From contig JARKIP010000005.1 of assembly GCA_029990175.1 (NCBI GenBank), forward strand, positions 35,411,501-35,475,500: a stretch of 64,000 bases of DNA, in the 5' to 3' direction. This stretch comes from Petunia secreta (lineage: Eukaryota; Streptophyta; Magnoliopsida; Solanales; Solanaceae). This document shows positions 1 through 12,219 of this stretch, in pieces; within the stretch, counting starts at the first letter, position 1, and every line of letters begins with the position of its first letter. The notes under the pieces were generated by a model. The model ran no database searches, was not told where the DNA came from, and worked only from the letters and a program-made list of their open reading frames with translations. Made by a program: the position numbers and the translations under genes.

Positions 1-529
1 CCTGCACCTAGGGTGGAGCGCCCCTCCCTAGAGCCGCCTCTAAAGCTGTATAGGCAGACCACCCCCTTCCCTTGGATGGAGAGCCTCCCCCTGGAGCAGT
101 AGTGATGGGACTTTATTTCATTTTAAGACTATTTGTGTATTGGACCTTGCGTGGTCTTTATTTCATTAAGCAAACCTGTGGGTTATTTTTATAAACAATA
201 GTATGTGTGGGAAAACCTATAAATACCACACTTGGGGTTATTCATTAGCTTCCTACCATTGAATATTGATAACAAACTTTGAGATTATCTCAAGAATGAA
301 AACCCCTTTTGGCTTGATTTTTTTTTTGTTATTCTAATTGAACCTCAATCCTTTTTTATCAAACCTTTTGCAAGGATCATTGTATCCTTTAGGATAGTTT
401 GCATAGCGTAGGTTTTCCTTGACTCCAACAAAGGTGTAACGAGACTAGTTCCTTGTTGAATCCTTGTTCTTGTTCAAACCACGTCTCATTTTTTATCTAT
501 TTTGCTTCCGCATATTTTACCCTGTATCA
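1..529 (+). repeat. 5' LTR of element A (3' part only)
   Basis: The LTR ends in ..CCTGTATCA at 529, the TG..CA style end shared by the other LTRs here. The first 100 bases hold GC-rich box repeats (GGTGGAGCGCCCC, GCCGCCTC). A TATA box follows at 218. The next bases, where other elements have TTTGGTATCAGAGC, read TTTGTTATTAC, so the primer-binding site is decayed. Confidence 0.7.
218..225 (+). promoter_or_regulatory. LTR TATA box (TATAAATA)
   Basis: TATAAATA lies in the context CCTATAAATACCA. The same octamer recurs at the equivalent place in the LTRs of N, E and H1 and in the 3' LTR copy of A near 3244. It is the likely core promoter of the element. Confidence 0.6.
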
Positions 530-1525
530 GTTTGTTATTACATTTCTTTTTCCTTTGGGAATGCCTAGTATCCTTCAGATTTCTTGTTATTTTCATTTTT
601 TGAAAAAGAAAATGAATAAGATTTGCAAAAAAAAAAAATTGGGTTTGATTCCCCATTCATTGATTGTTATTGGGGATTGTTGTGCTAAGAATTCCAAATC
701 TTTTGGTACCCTTGAAACTTGATTTGATGTTGTGGTTGAAGATTTGAAAGATTAAAACCAATTTTGAAGAACCCTAGTTGAACTGCACCAAATCTGAGAA
801 TTGAAGCTTGTTATTGATTGATTTGGGTTAAAAATCATTGCGAATTCTTAGAAACCATTAAGAACGCCTTTTGGTATCATTGGGGTGAAAAACGACTGGA
901 AAATTGTTGAAAACTAGGAAAAGCAAGACCTAAAACGAAGTTGCAGGTTACAGGAAATTGCAGAAAATTGCACAGGGTGGAGCGGCGCCCCCTGTGAGAG
1001 GCGGAACGCCCACCAGTGTTTGAGGCGAAACGCCCTAATCCCAGGGTGGAGCACCTTAGGGAATTCCTGTAGCTGGGTAGTTTTTTGCTTAAGCTTTCGT
1101 TTGTTCTTGGTTTGCACTACTTCTAGCTAGTAGTCTTTGACTAATCTTTCTAGTCATCTATTACTAGTTCTTTGAGCTCTTAGGATAATTCGTACGTATT
1201 TAAATCGATTCAAAGAAGACTCGTAGAAGTTCTTTGGCTTCAAGTGCTCACTTAAATAACCGTCTTTGCATAGAGTCGCATCAACTCACTCTTCCCGAAG
1301 AGTACTTTGATACTTGTGGAGCTGGTAGATTATTGAGGAAGTTGTTTGATTTGAGGAGCCTCTTGAATTAAGTTTGGGTGATCCTACCTTACTATATTGA
1401 TTCCAAAGAGAGGGAGCGTGTGAGGTCTTATAACACTAACCTTTTCTTTAGTCTTTGATACTTGCCATAACATGGTGATGACTATGATGACTATGAGCCA
1501 CCTCAAGTAGTGGAACTACCAGAAC
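530..1525 (+). other. Leader (5' UTR) of element A with GC-rich box cluster
   Basis: This untranslated leader runs between the LTR and the gag frame. About 440 bases after the LTR end (967-1060) it has a cluster of GC-rich boxes (GGTGGAGCGGCGCCCC, GGCGGAACGCC, GGTGGAGCACC) like those in the LTR. A stretch from about 1120 to 1440 is related to the leaders of N and D. No host gene is visible. Confidence 0.55.
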
Positions 1526-2899
1526 ATGGTGATGACTATGATGACTATGAGCTACCATATCCGAATACCACTGCAAAGAGTTCGAGGTATGTATAGAGGT
1601 CGCGCGCTAGGTCGAGGACCTCGAGGGGGTTATGTGGGAAAGAACTTGAAGCGTGAATATGATGATTATGGTGATTACTATGGGTGTTATCCAGAACAAA
1701 CCCGTAGAGGTCGTGATAACAACTTTAATAGTGTGAAGATCACAATCCCATCATTCACAGGGACTAGTGATCCGGAGAAGTTCTTGGATTGGAAGGTTCG
1801 ATTGGAGCGGATCTTCGACATGGAGAGGGAAGATGAAGAGCAAGCTATAATCCGATTCAAGAATGGCCTAAATCGGGATTTGGCTTCTCAATTGAGGTTG
1901 CACACTTTTCTTTCACTCCAAGATGCATACAATGTTGCGATTGAAGCCGAAAATTGGAGTAAAGAAGAGAAAGCCACTCGCTATAGCTACACCCTTGAAT
2001 CAAACAAGTGATTGGAAGAACCCCCTTGAGAACTAAGGAGTAACTCTAAGGAGTTGGGAGGTAACTCTAAAACTCATTTTCATACTCCTAGTCCTTCTTC
2101 TTTTCAATGTCACATATATAAGGACTATGGGCACTTTGCTAAAGATTGTCCCACCCATGGAACAATGATTATCATGGATGATGGTAGGGTGTGTGAGCAT
2201 GGAAGTGAGCCCAAAAATGAGGGAGTTGGAGGAGGTGAGCGAGTTGATTATGAAGAGAAGGTGGCGGAGGATGATGAGCTTAACATGACACTTGTGGTAT
2301 GCAGAATTTTGAGTACCATGAGTCTGGAGGGGGAGGAGAATCTGCAAAGGGAGAACTTGTTCCACGCTAGGTGTAGAGTGGAGGGACAATTGTGTTCTTT
2401 AATTGTTGATTCCGGAAGTTGCACTAATGCAGTGAGCCAAATATTGGTGTCACAATTGAAGTTTCCGATTCTTGGACAACCACAGCTGTATCGTTTGCAA
2501 TGGTTAAGTGAGTGTGGGGAGTTGAGAGTGGCTAAGCAAGTTTTGATTAAGTTCAAGATTGAGACTTATCAAGATGAGCTTATGTTTGATGTTGTGCCTA
2601 TGCAAGCATGCCATATCTTGTTGGGTAGGCCTTGGCAGTATGATCGACATGTGGTTCATAATGGCCGAGCCAATACTTACACGGCTAAGCATGAGGGCAA
2701 GAGTTTCATACTTAAGCCTTTGTCTCCCAAGCCAGTAAGAGAAGATTATATGCGCTCGAAAGAGCTTAAAGAGGCGGCTAAAACTAAGTCTCCCATAGAG
2801 ATTGAGCTCAAAGCCGTAAACCTTGATGTTATGCACTTGCGGGTTGAAGTAAAGAGTCCACCTACACCGGGTGAAAGCATTCTTGGGCCTCATCCATAG
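1526..2899 (+). pseudogene. gag-protease polyprotein of element A, broken
   Basis: A retroelement capsid, nucleocapsid and aspartic protease frame. Reading order: a DY-rich N-terminus with Arg/Gly boxes; gag core (SVKITIPSFTGTSDPEKFLDW); a zinc knuckle CHIYKDYGHFAKDC whose second cysteine is tyrosine; then a retropepsin-like domain with the active-site triad in LIVDSGSCTNAVS and the flap-side strand HILLGRPWQYD. The parts 1526-2011 and 2054-2899 are in the same frame and are separated by two in-frame stops (2009-2011 and shortly after). Compared with the Gypsy-2 gag, about 95 residues of the capsid core are missing between RIF and DMERE. The C-terminus (VEVKSPPTPGESILGPHP) matches the acidic ORF of element C instead of running into reverse transcriptase. 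Confidence 0.8.
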
Positions 2900-3257
2900 A
2901 CCGCCCCAGCACTTCTCAGTAGATACTGTAGCTTGTCAAGCTCAAGGTGGACCGCCCCTAGAACTAGGCGGAGCACTTCCCGAAAAACATCCTAAAAATC
3001 ACCTAAGTGTTGAGAGCACAACTCTCTGAAGTTTCAGGGTGGAGCGCCCCTCCCCAAAGCCGCCTCTGAAGTTGTAGAGACGGACCACCCCTTCCCTTTG
3101 GGCGGACTACCTCCCCCTTGAGCAGCAGTGACGAGACTTTATTTTATTTTAAGACTATTTGCGTATTGGACCCTGTGTGGTCTTTATTTTATTAAACAAA
3201 CTTGTGGGCTATTTTTATAAACAATACTATGTGTGGGGAAACCTATAAATACCACGC
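2895..3257 (+). repeat. 3' LTR remnant of element A
   Basis: From about 3030 on it aligns with 10-240 of the window, including the GC-rich boxes, TATAAATA and the following CCACG. No polypurine tract is recognisable between the stop at 2899 and this LTR. The deletion that removed pol may therefore have run into the LTR. Its right end is cut at 3257. Confidence 0.65.
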
Positions 3258-3319
3258 TTTCACTTGATCAACATGATGGCTAGAATCTTAGCTTGGCTTC
3301 GTGTGGCCGGTCATGATGT

Positions 3320-4561
3320 CTAGAATACTTTCACTTGATCAACATGGACACGGGCTGCATCATCCTCCCCTTCTTGAGAAGATTTTGTCACCGAAATTGC
3401 GTCTTCTTCGGTCTCCGGTGCTCGGCCTACAAAACAAGGTGTTAAGTCAACAACGTTAAAGGTGCTGGATACATTATACACACCTGGGAAGTCGATCGCA
3501 TATGCATTGTCGTTGATCTTGTTTAGCACTTGGAACCGACCATCCTCTCTCGAAGCCAACTTCCCTTTTTCATGGTTCGGGAATCTCTCCTTGCGAAAGT
3601 GCATCCAAACCAATCTCTCTTCTTTAACTTCAACTTCTTACGCCCCTTTTTTTTTCTTTGATGCCACCTTGGCGCAAGCTTCCTCAAGATTTTTCTTCAC
3701 TTTGGTATGGAGTTCGAGAAAAGGTGTAGCTCAGCGTGTACCTTCTAAATCACCAACAATATCTCAAGGCAGCGTGCTTAAATCAAGTCGAGTAAAACGG
3801 TTAAATCCACACACACACTCATATTGAGTAATTCCAATCATTCGGTGCACAGTATGGTTATATGCAAGTTCCATCATAATCAAATGGTCTGCCTAATTTC
3901 TGGCCTTATCTTAGGTCATCGCTCGAAGCAGAGCTCCCAAGGTTTGGTTGACTACCTCGGTCTGTCAATCAGTCTGAGGATGGTGAGGCGTCGAGACTAG
4001 CAATTTGGTGCTAAGGGCACCCCATAGACATTTCCAAAAATGACACAAGAACTTAAAGTCTTAGTCACTCACAATAGTACAAGGCACACCATGTAATTTC
4101 CACACATTGGAAATAAACAACGTAGCTACATTTTATGCATCATCACATTTCTTGCACGGGATAAAGTGAGCCATTTTGAAAAAACAATCGACCACCACAA
4201 AAATGCTTTCATACCCACCCTTCAACCTCGGTAACCCCATCACAAAATCCGTTGATATATAAACCCAAGGGCAATTAGGATCAGGCAACGGAGTATACAA
4301 ACCATGACGGTTGGACCTAGATTTAGCTTTCATGCAATCTAAAAAAGCACCGCAAAGCTTTTCCGCATCTCTTCGCATTTTGGGCAAGTGAAATTGCTCA
4401 GTTAAGATACTAAGAGTTTTATCGACATCGAAGTGTTCCATAAAGCCTTCGAAGTGAGCTTCTAGAACCAAAAGCTCACTAAGATGACACGAGCACATAA
4501 TCTCTCCCCTTCTTAAAGAGATAGACATCGTGCTAATAATACTTCTCCACCCTTCGGCCAC
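3320..4561 (-). pseudogene. Integrase of Gypsy-1, broken
   Basis: Would insert retroelement cDNA into the host genome. Reading leftward from 4561: the zinc-binding part (FHLPKMRRDAEKLC..CMKAKSRS), the start of the catalytic core (WVYISTDFVMGLPRLKGGY, DFVMGLP being the usual first-aspartate region), then decayed core where the conserved HHPQTDGQT motif reads HHPQTD-stop-QT near 3970. The C-terminal domain is intact at 3320-3613 (WMHFRKERFPNHEKGKLASR, YNVSSTFNVVDLTP). The frame runs on through the polypurine tract into the LTR stub. No chromodomain is visible. Confidence 0.8.
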
Positions 4562-5603
4562 TCAAGATAGCATCACAAACACTATTATGCTTGGGGTCGT
4601 GTTCATATATCATCTTGATGCTTTCAAACTCCATCAATCTCGAAGCGAGAGTGGTTGCTAAGGCAAACTTTCTTGACAGCACATCTGCCATAATATTGTC
4701 TTTACCCTTTTTCTAATGAATTAAATAGGGAAAACTCTCAATGAATTCCACCCACTTGGAATGCCAGCGATTCAACTTCTCTTGACCTTGGAGATATTTT
4801 AAGGATTCATGATCACTTTTAATCACAAACTCCTCGGCCACAGATAATGTTTCCAATTAGCGAGTGCTCGAACGAGGGCATACAATTCCTTGTCAAATGT
4901 AGAGTAATTCAAGGTTGCACCCTTAAGCTTCTCACTGAAGTAAGTGATCGGCTTCCCTTCTTGCATAGCCACTCCTCCGATCCCGACTCCGAACGCATCA
5001 CATTCAACTTCGAATGCTTTTCCACAGTCAGGGAGTTGTAACAACAGAGCAGAGCTTAGCCTCCATTTCAACTCTTGGAAGGCGCTCTCTTGGGACTACG
5101 GTTGGTCCGTTTTGACCAGCTCGGTTAAAGCAGCTGCCACGATGCTAATGTCACGAACAAACCTCCTATAAAACCTAGCTAACCTATGGAAACTTCGAAC
5201 TTGAGGCACCGAAGGAGCGGTCGGCAAATCATTAATAGCCTCGATTTTGGAGTCATCGACTTCAACGCCATTAGGACTCACAAAAAAACAAAGGAAGATA
5301 ACACGTTCAACATAAATGGCACACTTATTGAAGTTAGCATATAACTTCTCATTTCTTAAAGTATCAAGCACAATTCTTAAGTGTTCTACATGTTCATCTA
5401 CAGATATACTATAAACAAGTATGTCATCGAAATACAAAACAACAAACTTATTTATAAACAGTTTAAGCGCATGGTTAATTAATCTCATGAAAGTGCTCGG
5501 GGCATTAGAGAGGCCAAACAGCATCACTAACCATTCATATAGACCGGATTCGGTCTTGAATGCAGTCTTCCACTCATCACCGAGTTTTATTTGGATTTGG
5601 TGG
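4562..5603 (-). pseudogene. Reverse transcriptase (C-terminal part) and RNase H of Gypsy-1, broken
   Basis: Copies element RNA into DNA and degrades the RNA strand. The RT palm with the catalytic motif YFDDILVYS and the preceding FGLSNAPSTFMRL lies in 5096-5527. RNase H-like sequence (FEVECDAFGVGIGGVAMQEG, ITYFSEKLKG, KELYALVRAL) lies in 4823-5071. Frames are broken between and after these pieces. At 5603 the frame is cut by solo LTR S1 and resumes at 8017. Confidence 0.85.
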
Positions 5604-8011
5604 TGACACTACCCAGAATCCAGCTAGGTTGTACGGGCACCCGACATCCTCCCCCTAGACCCGTCGGGCGAACCCTTACCAATTAAATTTGGAAAATAAA
5701 TATAATTCAATTCATAAATAAGAACAAGACTTAGAAAAAGCACAGACATACTGATATCTCTAAGCTGTATAAATGAAATTACAGCTGACTACCTAACATA
5801 CTAGGTTTAGGGCTATCCAGACTAGACATCTAAGAGTAGGAAAGAAGACAGATACCTCCTGAAGGGAGTAAAATGCAACTGAAATAATAAACAATAAGCT
5901 GGTGGCATCCAGAATAAAAGCTGGCTCACCCTGACAGCTGAAGTCATCTTCACTCCTTCACAACGTGGAGAACTCAATCCTGGAGTGAACCTGCCGAAAC
6001 AAAATAGATAGACAAGAAACAAATAACAAACAAGGGTGAGTCAAAAGGACTCAATAAGTGGGGCAGACTAGCCACCTCAAAGAACAGGATAGCTAGCCAG
6101 GGAGAAAAGAAACAGATAAACTAAATTCTTCTTATTTTAATTATAAAAAAGCAGAGCCAAATAATAACCAGAAACACGTATGGAATCATAAACTCAACCA
6201 GGAATACGGGCTAGAAACATATCAACAAATAAGCAATGCACGTATAAGCCGAACAATAGTTATGTACCACAAGTCTACACAATGGTATGAAATGAAATGA
6301 GATGAAATGAAAAAAATGCAAAGGGTTACATGTGCCAAATGAATGGAGCGGAATCCTCCTATCCTGAATATAATGCAATGGAGCGGAATCCTCCTGCTCC
6401 TAGGGAGGATTCTTCCTACCCTCAATATAATGCAATGGTGCGGAATACTCCTGCTCCGAGGGCGGAATCCTTCTACCCTCAATATGATGCAATGGAGCGG
6501 AATCCTCCTGCTCCGAGGGCGGAATCCTCCTACCCTCAATATGATGCAATGGAGCGGAATCCTCCTGCTCCGAGGGCGGAATCCTCCTACCCTCAATATG
6601 ATGCAATGGACCAGAATCCTCCTGCTCCAAGGGCGGAATCCTCATACCCTTAATATGATGCAATGATAACCCTTCACCGGCGCGGGACTCTCATCAACTG
6701 CCGGGAAGTATATGTCAACTCACAGCCAGAGTACAATGCTCAGATCCTCGCAATACTAACAGTAGGACATAACATATAATATATAATGTAAATTCAAAGC
6801 TAAGGCGTAATGAGTACGCCTATCGCAGCTACACACGTAAGAAACACGTGGTAGAAAATCCACGAGGCCAGGTGCCTCCAAAGAAATGGATATAAACATT
6901 TACCTTGTTACAAAGTTAGCACAGCCACTCAATAACCGCTTTGTCCTTTGGATTCATTGTCCAATGATCCTGCTTACTCAATAAGCAGAAAATATATCAA
7001 ATTAGGCTAAAGGCTTCATTCCTCACATCTTAGGCAATCCGGTTAGGAACCTAATACCTTATTCGCATACGTAATACGTAGGCCAGGTCTATGTACAGGA
7101 TTTAAGTTCACATAACCAAACCCTAAATAAATTACATTTGTATGTTTCCCATAACTCACTGAGTACGAATATATACTTAATTTCACTATCAGGGTCCAAT
7201 TGACCCTTTAAACTATTAATTGAACTTATTAAAACGATGTCTAATATCCCAATTTTTACCGTCAAAATATATTCAAACATACGTAATAAACTCAGATAAT
7301 ATATTAAGATCATTACCTAAATGTTTCAGGGTAAAAATTTTATCTTTCTCCGGCTCTTTTCTCATTTCTGGCATTTTTCGTACGTTCTCTGCACTCCTTA
7401 CTTTCCTTTCTCATTTCTGTTTCGCTTCTGCTTATATGAACTAAGAGGCACCGCCTCCACTTTACTTAATTTTCCTTTTTCGTTAATCTTTCATTCTTTT
7501 TTTTTTCTTTTTTTTTTTTAATTTTCTTTTCTTTACGAAAATTAAACGGTACCCTATGATATTCAAAATAATTCCAAATTTTGCATACAAGTTATACAAA
7601 ATATATGTAACACACCTTCTAAGACAGATCTCAAATCGGACTCCCCAAACTCAATATGCGAATTTAAATTGAAAAAGGTCAAATTATTTAACTTTCGGCA
7701 TTTTAGCGGAAACTAGCCGAACAACATCGAAATTCACTTTTGAAAGTTAAAAAATGTTACAAATAATCATGCAAACCTAACGGTGCTTTCGGATTTCTAA
7801 TCGGAGCTCATTCGCCAAAACCGAGCTCGAAAATCTCTTTTTAATATTTATCGTCAATTAAAACTGAAACCTTCTTCCGATGCCTACCAAACGAGTTCTG
7901 ATTTAGCTCAAATTTTACAGATAAGTCCCAATGGACATTACAAAGATTTTAAAATTATTGACACGTCAATCGAAGCCCTAACCTCCGAAACGACTACCTA
8001 ATGTCGTTTCA
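5604..8011 (+). mobile_element. Solo LTR S1 (2408 bp)
   Basis: It starts TGACACTACCC, ends GTCGTTTCA and is flanked by the 5-bp repeat GGTGG (5599-5603 and 8012-8016). Removing it joins the Gypsy-1 RT frame, as comparison with the Gypsy-2 copy near 19900 shows. TG..CA ends, a 5-bp target duplication and no internal coding region define a solo LTR. It contains a 57-bp tandem array. The left 1.1 kb and right 1.3 kb align with S2; the arrays do not. The long LTR and its TGACAC(G)ACCC start resemble Del/Tekay-type LTRs such as that of element G (inference). Confidence 0.85.
6345..6661 (+). repeat. 57-bp tandem repeat array in S1 (about 5.5 units)
   Basis: Each unit contains GGAGCGGAATCCTCC, GGGCGGAATCC and CAATATGATGCAATG. 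Because 57 is a multiple of three and the unit lacks stops, several frames on both strands appear open across the array; these are not genes. Immediately after it (about 6668-6715) lies one unit of the 54-bp repeat that is amplified in S2. Confidence 0.85.
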
Positions 8012-8017
8012 GGTGGT

Positions 8018-8495
8018 AAAGGGACATGAGGTCAATCTTTGAAAAGCAAGAAGAACCACTCAATTCATCAAGCATGTCATCTAATCGAGGAATAGGATAA
8101 CGATACTTTACCATTATCTTGTTGAGTGCTCGGAAATCAACACACATTCACCACGTTCTGTCATTCTTTGGCACAAGTATAATCGGAGAGGCACGCGGAC
8201 TCAAGCTCTCTCGAACCAGTTCTTTGTTCAGCAATTCATCCATCTGCCATTGGAGCTCTTTGGTGTCTTTAGGATTGCACCGGTAGGCTGGCTTGTTTGG
8301 TGTTTGAGACCCCAGGATGAAGTCAATTTGGTGCTCGATTTTTCTTAATGGAGGCAATCCACCTGGCATTTCTTCAGGAAACATGTCCTCGAAGTCTTGC
8401 AATACACTTTGAAAAGCACTAGGCGAAGGGTTATCATTACTGAAATCATCATTAGAGTTCAGAAGGATACCCTTATGCACGAGGAAAATCATCAA
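8018..8495 (-). pseudogene. Reverse transcriptase, N-terminal part, of Gypsy-1
   Basis: Upstream half of the RT. The linker FEDMFPEEMPGGLPPLRKIEHQ and RT fingers (ELQWQMDELLNKELVRESLS, PIILVPKNDRTW) are clear in 8148-8495. The frame continues leftward to S1 at 8017 with a match to the Gypsy-2 RT. Originally continuous with the piece at 4562-5603. Confidence 0.8.
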
Positions 8496-9455
<960 letters not shown>

Positions 9456-9964
9456 TAAATATAATTCAATTCATAAATAAGAACAAGACTTAGAAAAAGC
9501 ACAGACATACTGATACCTCTAAGCTGTACAAAAGAAATTAGAGCTGACTACCCAATATACTAGGTTTAGGAGCAAAATAATACTGAAATAATAAACATGA
9601 AACTGTGGCCATCCTGAATAAAAGCTGGCTCACCCTGACGGCTGAAATCGTCTTCACTCTTTCACAATGTGGCGAACTCAATCCGGGAGCGAATCTGCCA
9701 AAACGAAATATATAGACAAAAAAAAAACAACAAACAAGAGTGAGTCAAGAGGACTCAATAAGTGGGGCAGACTAGCCACCTCAAAGAATAGGATAGCTAG
9801 CCAGGGAGAAGAAGAACAGGCAAACCAAATCCATCTTATTTGAACTATAAACAGGCAGAGCCAGATAATAACTGAAAACACATATGTAATCATAAACAAC
9901 CAAGGACATAAGGTAGACATAACACATAGGTATCCCGAACATATCAATAATCAGAAATACATAC

Positions 9965-10162
9965 TATCGCGGCATGCAACCCGATCCGTATATTCATACT
10001 GTCGCGGCGTGCAACCCGATCCGCATATTCATATTGTCGCGGCGTGCAACCCGATCCGTATATTTATACTGTCGCGGCGTGCAACCCGATCCGTATATTT
10101 ATACTGTTGTGGCGTGCAACTCGATCCGATCCATGTATTTATACTGTCACGGCGTGCAACCC
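9965..10162 (+). repeat. 35-bp tandem repeat array in S2 (5-6 units)
   Basis: The unit contains CGGCGTGCAACCCGATCC followed by an AT-rich GTATATTCATACTGT. The fifth unit carries a small insertion. The array has no equivalent in S1. Confidence 0.85.
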
Positions 10163-10327
10163 GGGATACGAGTTAGAAATATATAGGCAAACTGAGATAT
10201 GTCCAAAACATGGTATGCATAACGCGTACATAAATCACAACGCAATACACACAATAGTCAATATGCGGTGCAATAACATGGGATGAATGCGGTACGACGC
10301 AATGCAGTCACCTATGCCTGATACCTA

Positions 10328-10908
10328 TCTCCGGCGCGTGACTCTCATCGTCTACCAGGAGATATATGCAATAATGACCCTTCACTGGCTCGGGACTCTC
10401 ATCGATTACCGAGAAGTATATGCAATGATGACCCTTCACCAGCTCGGGACTCTAATCGATTACCGAGAAGTATATGCAATAATGACCCTTCACCGGTGCG
10501 GGACTCTCATCGCCAACCGGGACGTATATGCAATAATGATCCTTCACCGGTGTGGGACTCTCATCGCCAACCGAGAAGTATATGCAATAATGATCCTTCA
10601 CCGGCTCGGGACTCTCATCGATTACGGGGAAGTATATGCAATAATGACCCTTTACTGCTAGGGGACTCTCATCGCCAATCGGGAAGTATATGTAATAATG
10701 ACCCTTCACCGGCTCCGGACTCTCATCGATTACCGGAAAGTATATGCAATAATGACCCTTCACCGGTGCGGGACTCTCATCGCCAACCGGGAAGTATATG
10801 CAATAATGACCCTTCACCGGTGCGGCAGTCTCATCGCCAACCGAAAAGTATATGCAATAATGACCTTCACCGGCTCGGGACTCTCATCGATTACCGGGAA
10901 GTATATGC
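10328..10908 (+). repeat. 54-bp tandem repeat array in S2 (about 11 units)
   Basis: Each unit contains GGGACTCTCATCG and AAGTATATGCAATAATGACC. Two subtypes alternate: GGCTCGGG with GATTACCG, and GGTGCGGG with GCCAACCG. The array is open in several frames on both strands only because the unit lacks stops; no gene is implied. Confidence 0.9.
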
Positions 10909-12219
10909 AATGCTCAAAACCAGAGTGCAATGCTCATATGCTCAATGCAATACCAATACCAACAACAGGGCACAACATATAATATAGAATGTAAATTCAA
11001 AGCCAAGGCGTAATGAGTACGCCTATCGGCAGCTACACACGTAAGGAACACGTGGTAGAATATCCACAAGGCCAAGGGCCTCCAAAGAAATGGATACAAA
11101 CAGTTACCTCGTTCCACTGTTACTCAACAACTGCTTTGTCCTTTGGATTCATTGCCAAACGATCCTGCTTATTCAATAAGCAGAAAATATATCAAATTAG
11201 GCTAAAGGCTTCATTCCCTACATCTTAGGGCAATCCGGTAAGGAACCTGATACCCTATTTGCATACGCAATACGCAGGTTAGGCCTATGTACAGGGTTCA
11301 AAGTCACATGACCAAACCCTAAATAAATTATATTTATATGTTGCCCACAACTCACTGAGTACGAATATATACTCAATTCCATTATCAGGGTCCAATTAAC
11401 TCTTTAACCTATTAATTGAACTCATTAAAACGATGTCTAATATCACCATTTTTACTGTTAAAATATATTCAAACACATGTAATAAAAAATAATGCATTAA
11501 GATCATTACCTGAATGTTTCTGAGTGAAAATTCTATCTTTTTCCGGATCTTTTCTTATTTTTGTGGCATTTTTCTTTTCCCTCTGCGTATCTCTTGGTTT
11601 TTTCTGTTCATATTCGTGTTTCTCTGATCAACTTTAGCGCTAAAAGGATATTTATGACTTGGCACTTATCTACTGACTCCAATTCCATTTAAATTTTATG
11701 TTTTCTTTTTCTTTTTTCTTTTAATAATTTCTTTTCTTTTCTTTTCCTGACGGAAATTAAAACGGTACCCTACGATATTCGAAATAATTCGAAATTTCTC
11801 AAGTTATACAAAATATATGTAACACAGTTGCTAAGACGGATCTCAAATCGGACTCCCGAAACTCAATATGCAAATTAAATGGAAAAAAATCAAATTATTT
11901 AACTTTCGGCATTTTAGCAGAAACTAGCCGAACAACCTCGAAATTCACTTTCGTAAGTTCACAAAAGTCATAACAATCATACGAATCTAACGGAACTTTC
12001 GGATTTCGAATCGGAGCTCATGCCAAAATCGAGCTGGAAAATCTCTTTTTAATATTTATCGACAATAAAAACTGAATTCTTCTTCCGATACGTACCAAAC
12101 GAGATCTGATTTAGCTCAAATTTTACAGACAGGTCCTAATGGACCTTATGATTATTTTAAAATTATCGGCACGCCAATCGGAGTCCTAACTTCTGAAACG
12201 ACTGATCGAGGTCGTTTCA

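Larger units (their letters stand above)
1..3257 (+). mobile_element. Element A: gag-protease-only LTR retrotransposon, 5' end outside window
   Basis: The window opens inside a 5' LTR, and a related copy of the same LTR lies at about 3030-3257. Both copies show the same order: GC-rich motif cluster, a stretch reading 'actttatt..attttaagactattt', then a TATAAATA box. Between them lie a leader and a broken gag-protease frame. There is no reverse transcriptase or integrase, so this is a non-autonomous derivative that needed enzymes from elsewhere. The 3' LTR stops abruptly at 3257, where minus-strand Gypsy sequence begins. Confidence 0.75.

Noticed and set aside
6222..6666. Several long repetitive-peptide ORFs on both strands
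   Set aside because: They run through a 57-bp tandem repeat that lacks stops, so many frames are open at once; no gene-like composition or domain.
5604..8011. DNA transposon interpretation of S1/S2
   Set aside because: No terminal inverted repeats beyond TG..CA, and 5-bp target duplications; a solo LTR fits better.
9965..10908. CRISPR-like repeat arrays
   Set aside because: Units are head-to-tail without unique spacers, lie inside an LTR, and the sequence is a plant nuclear genome.
10287..10987. Overlapping ORFs on both strands in the 54-bp array
   Set aside because: Same artefact of a stop-free repeat unit with length divisible by three.
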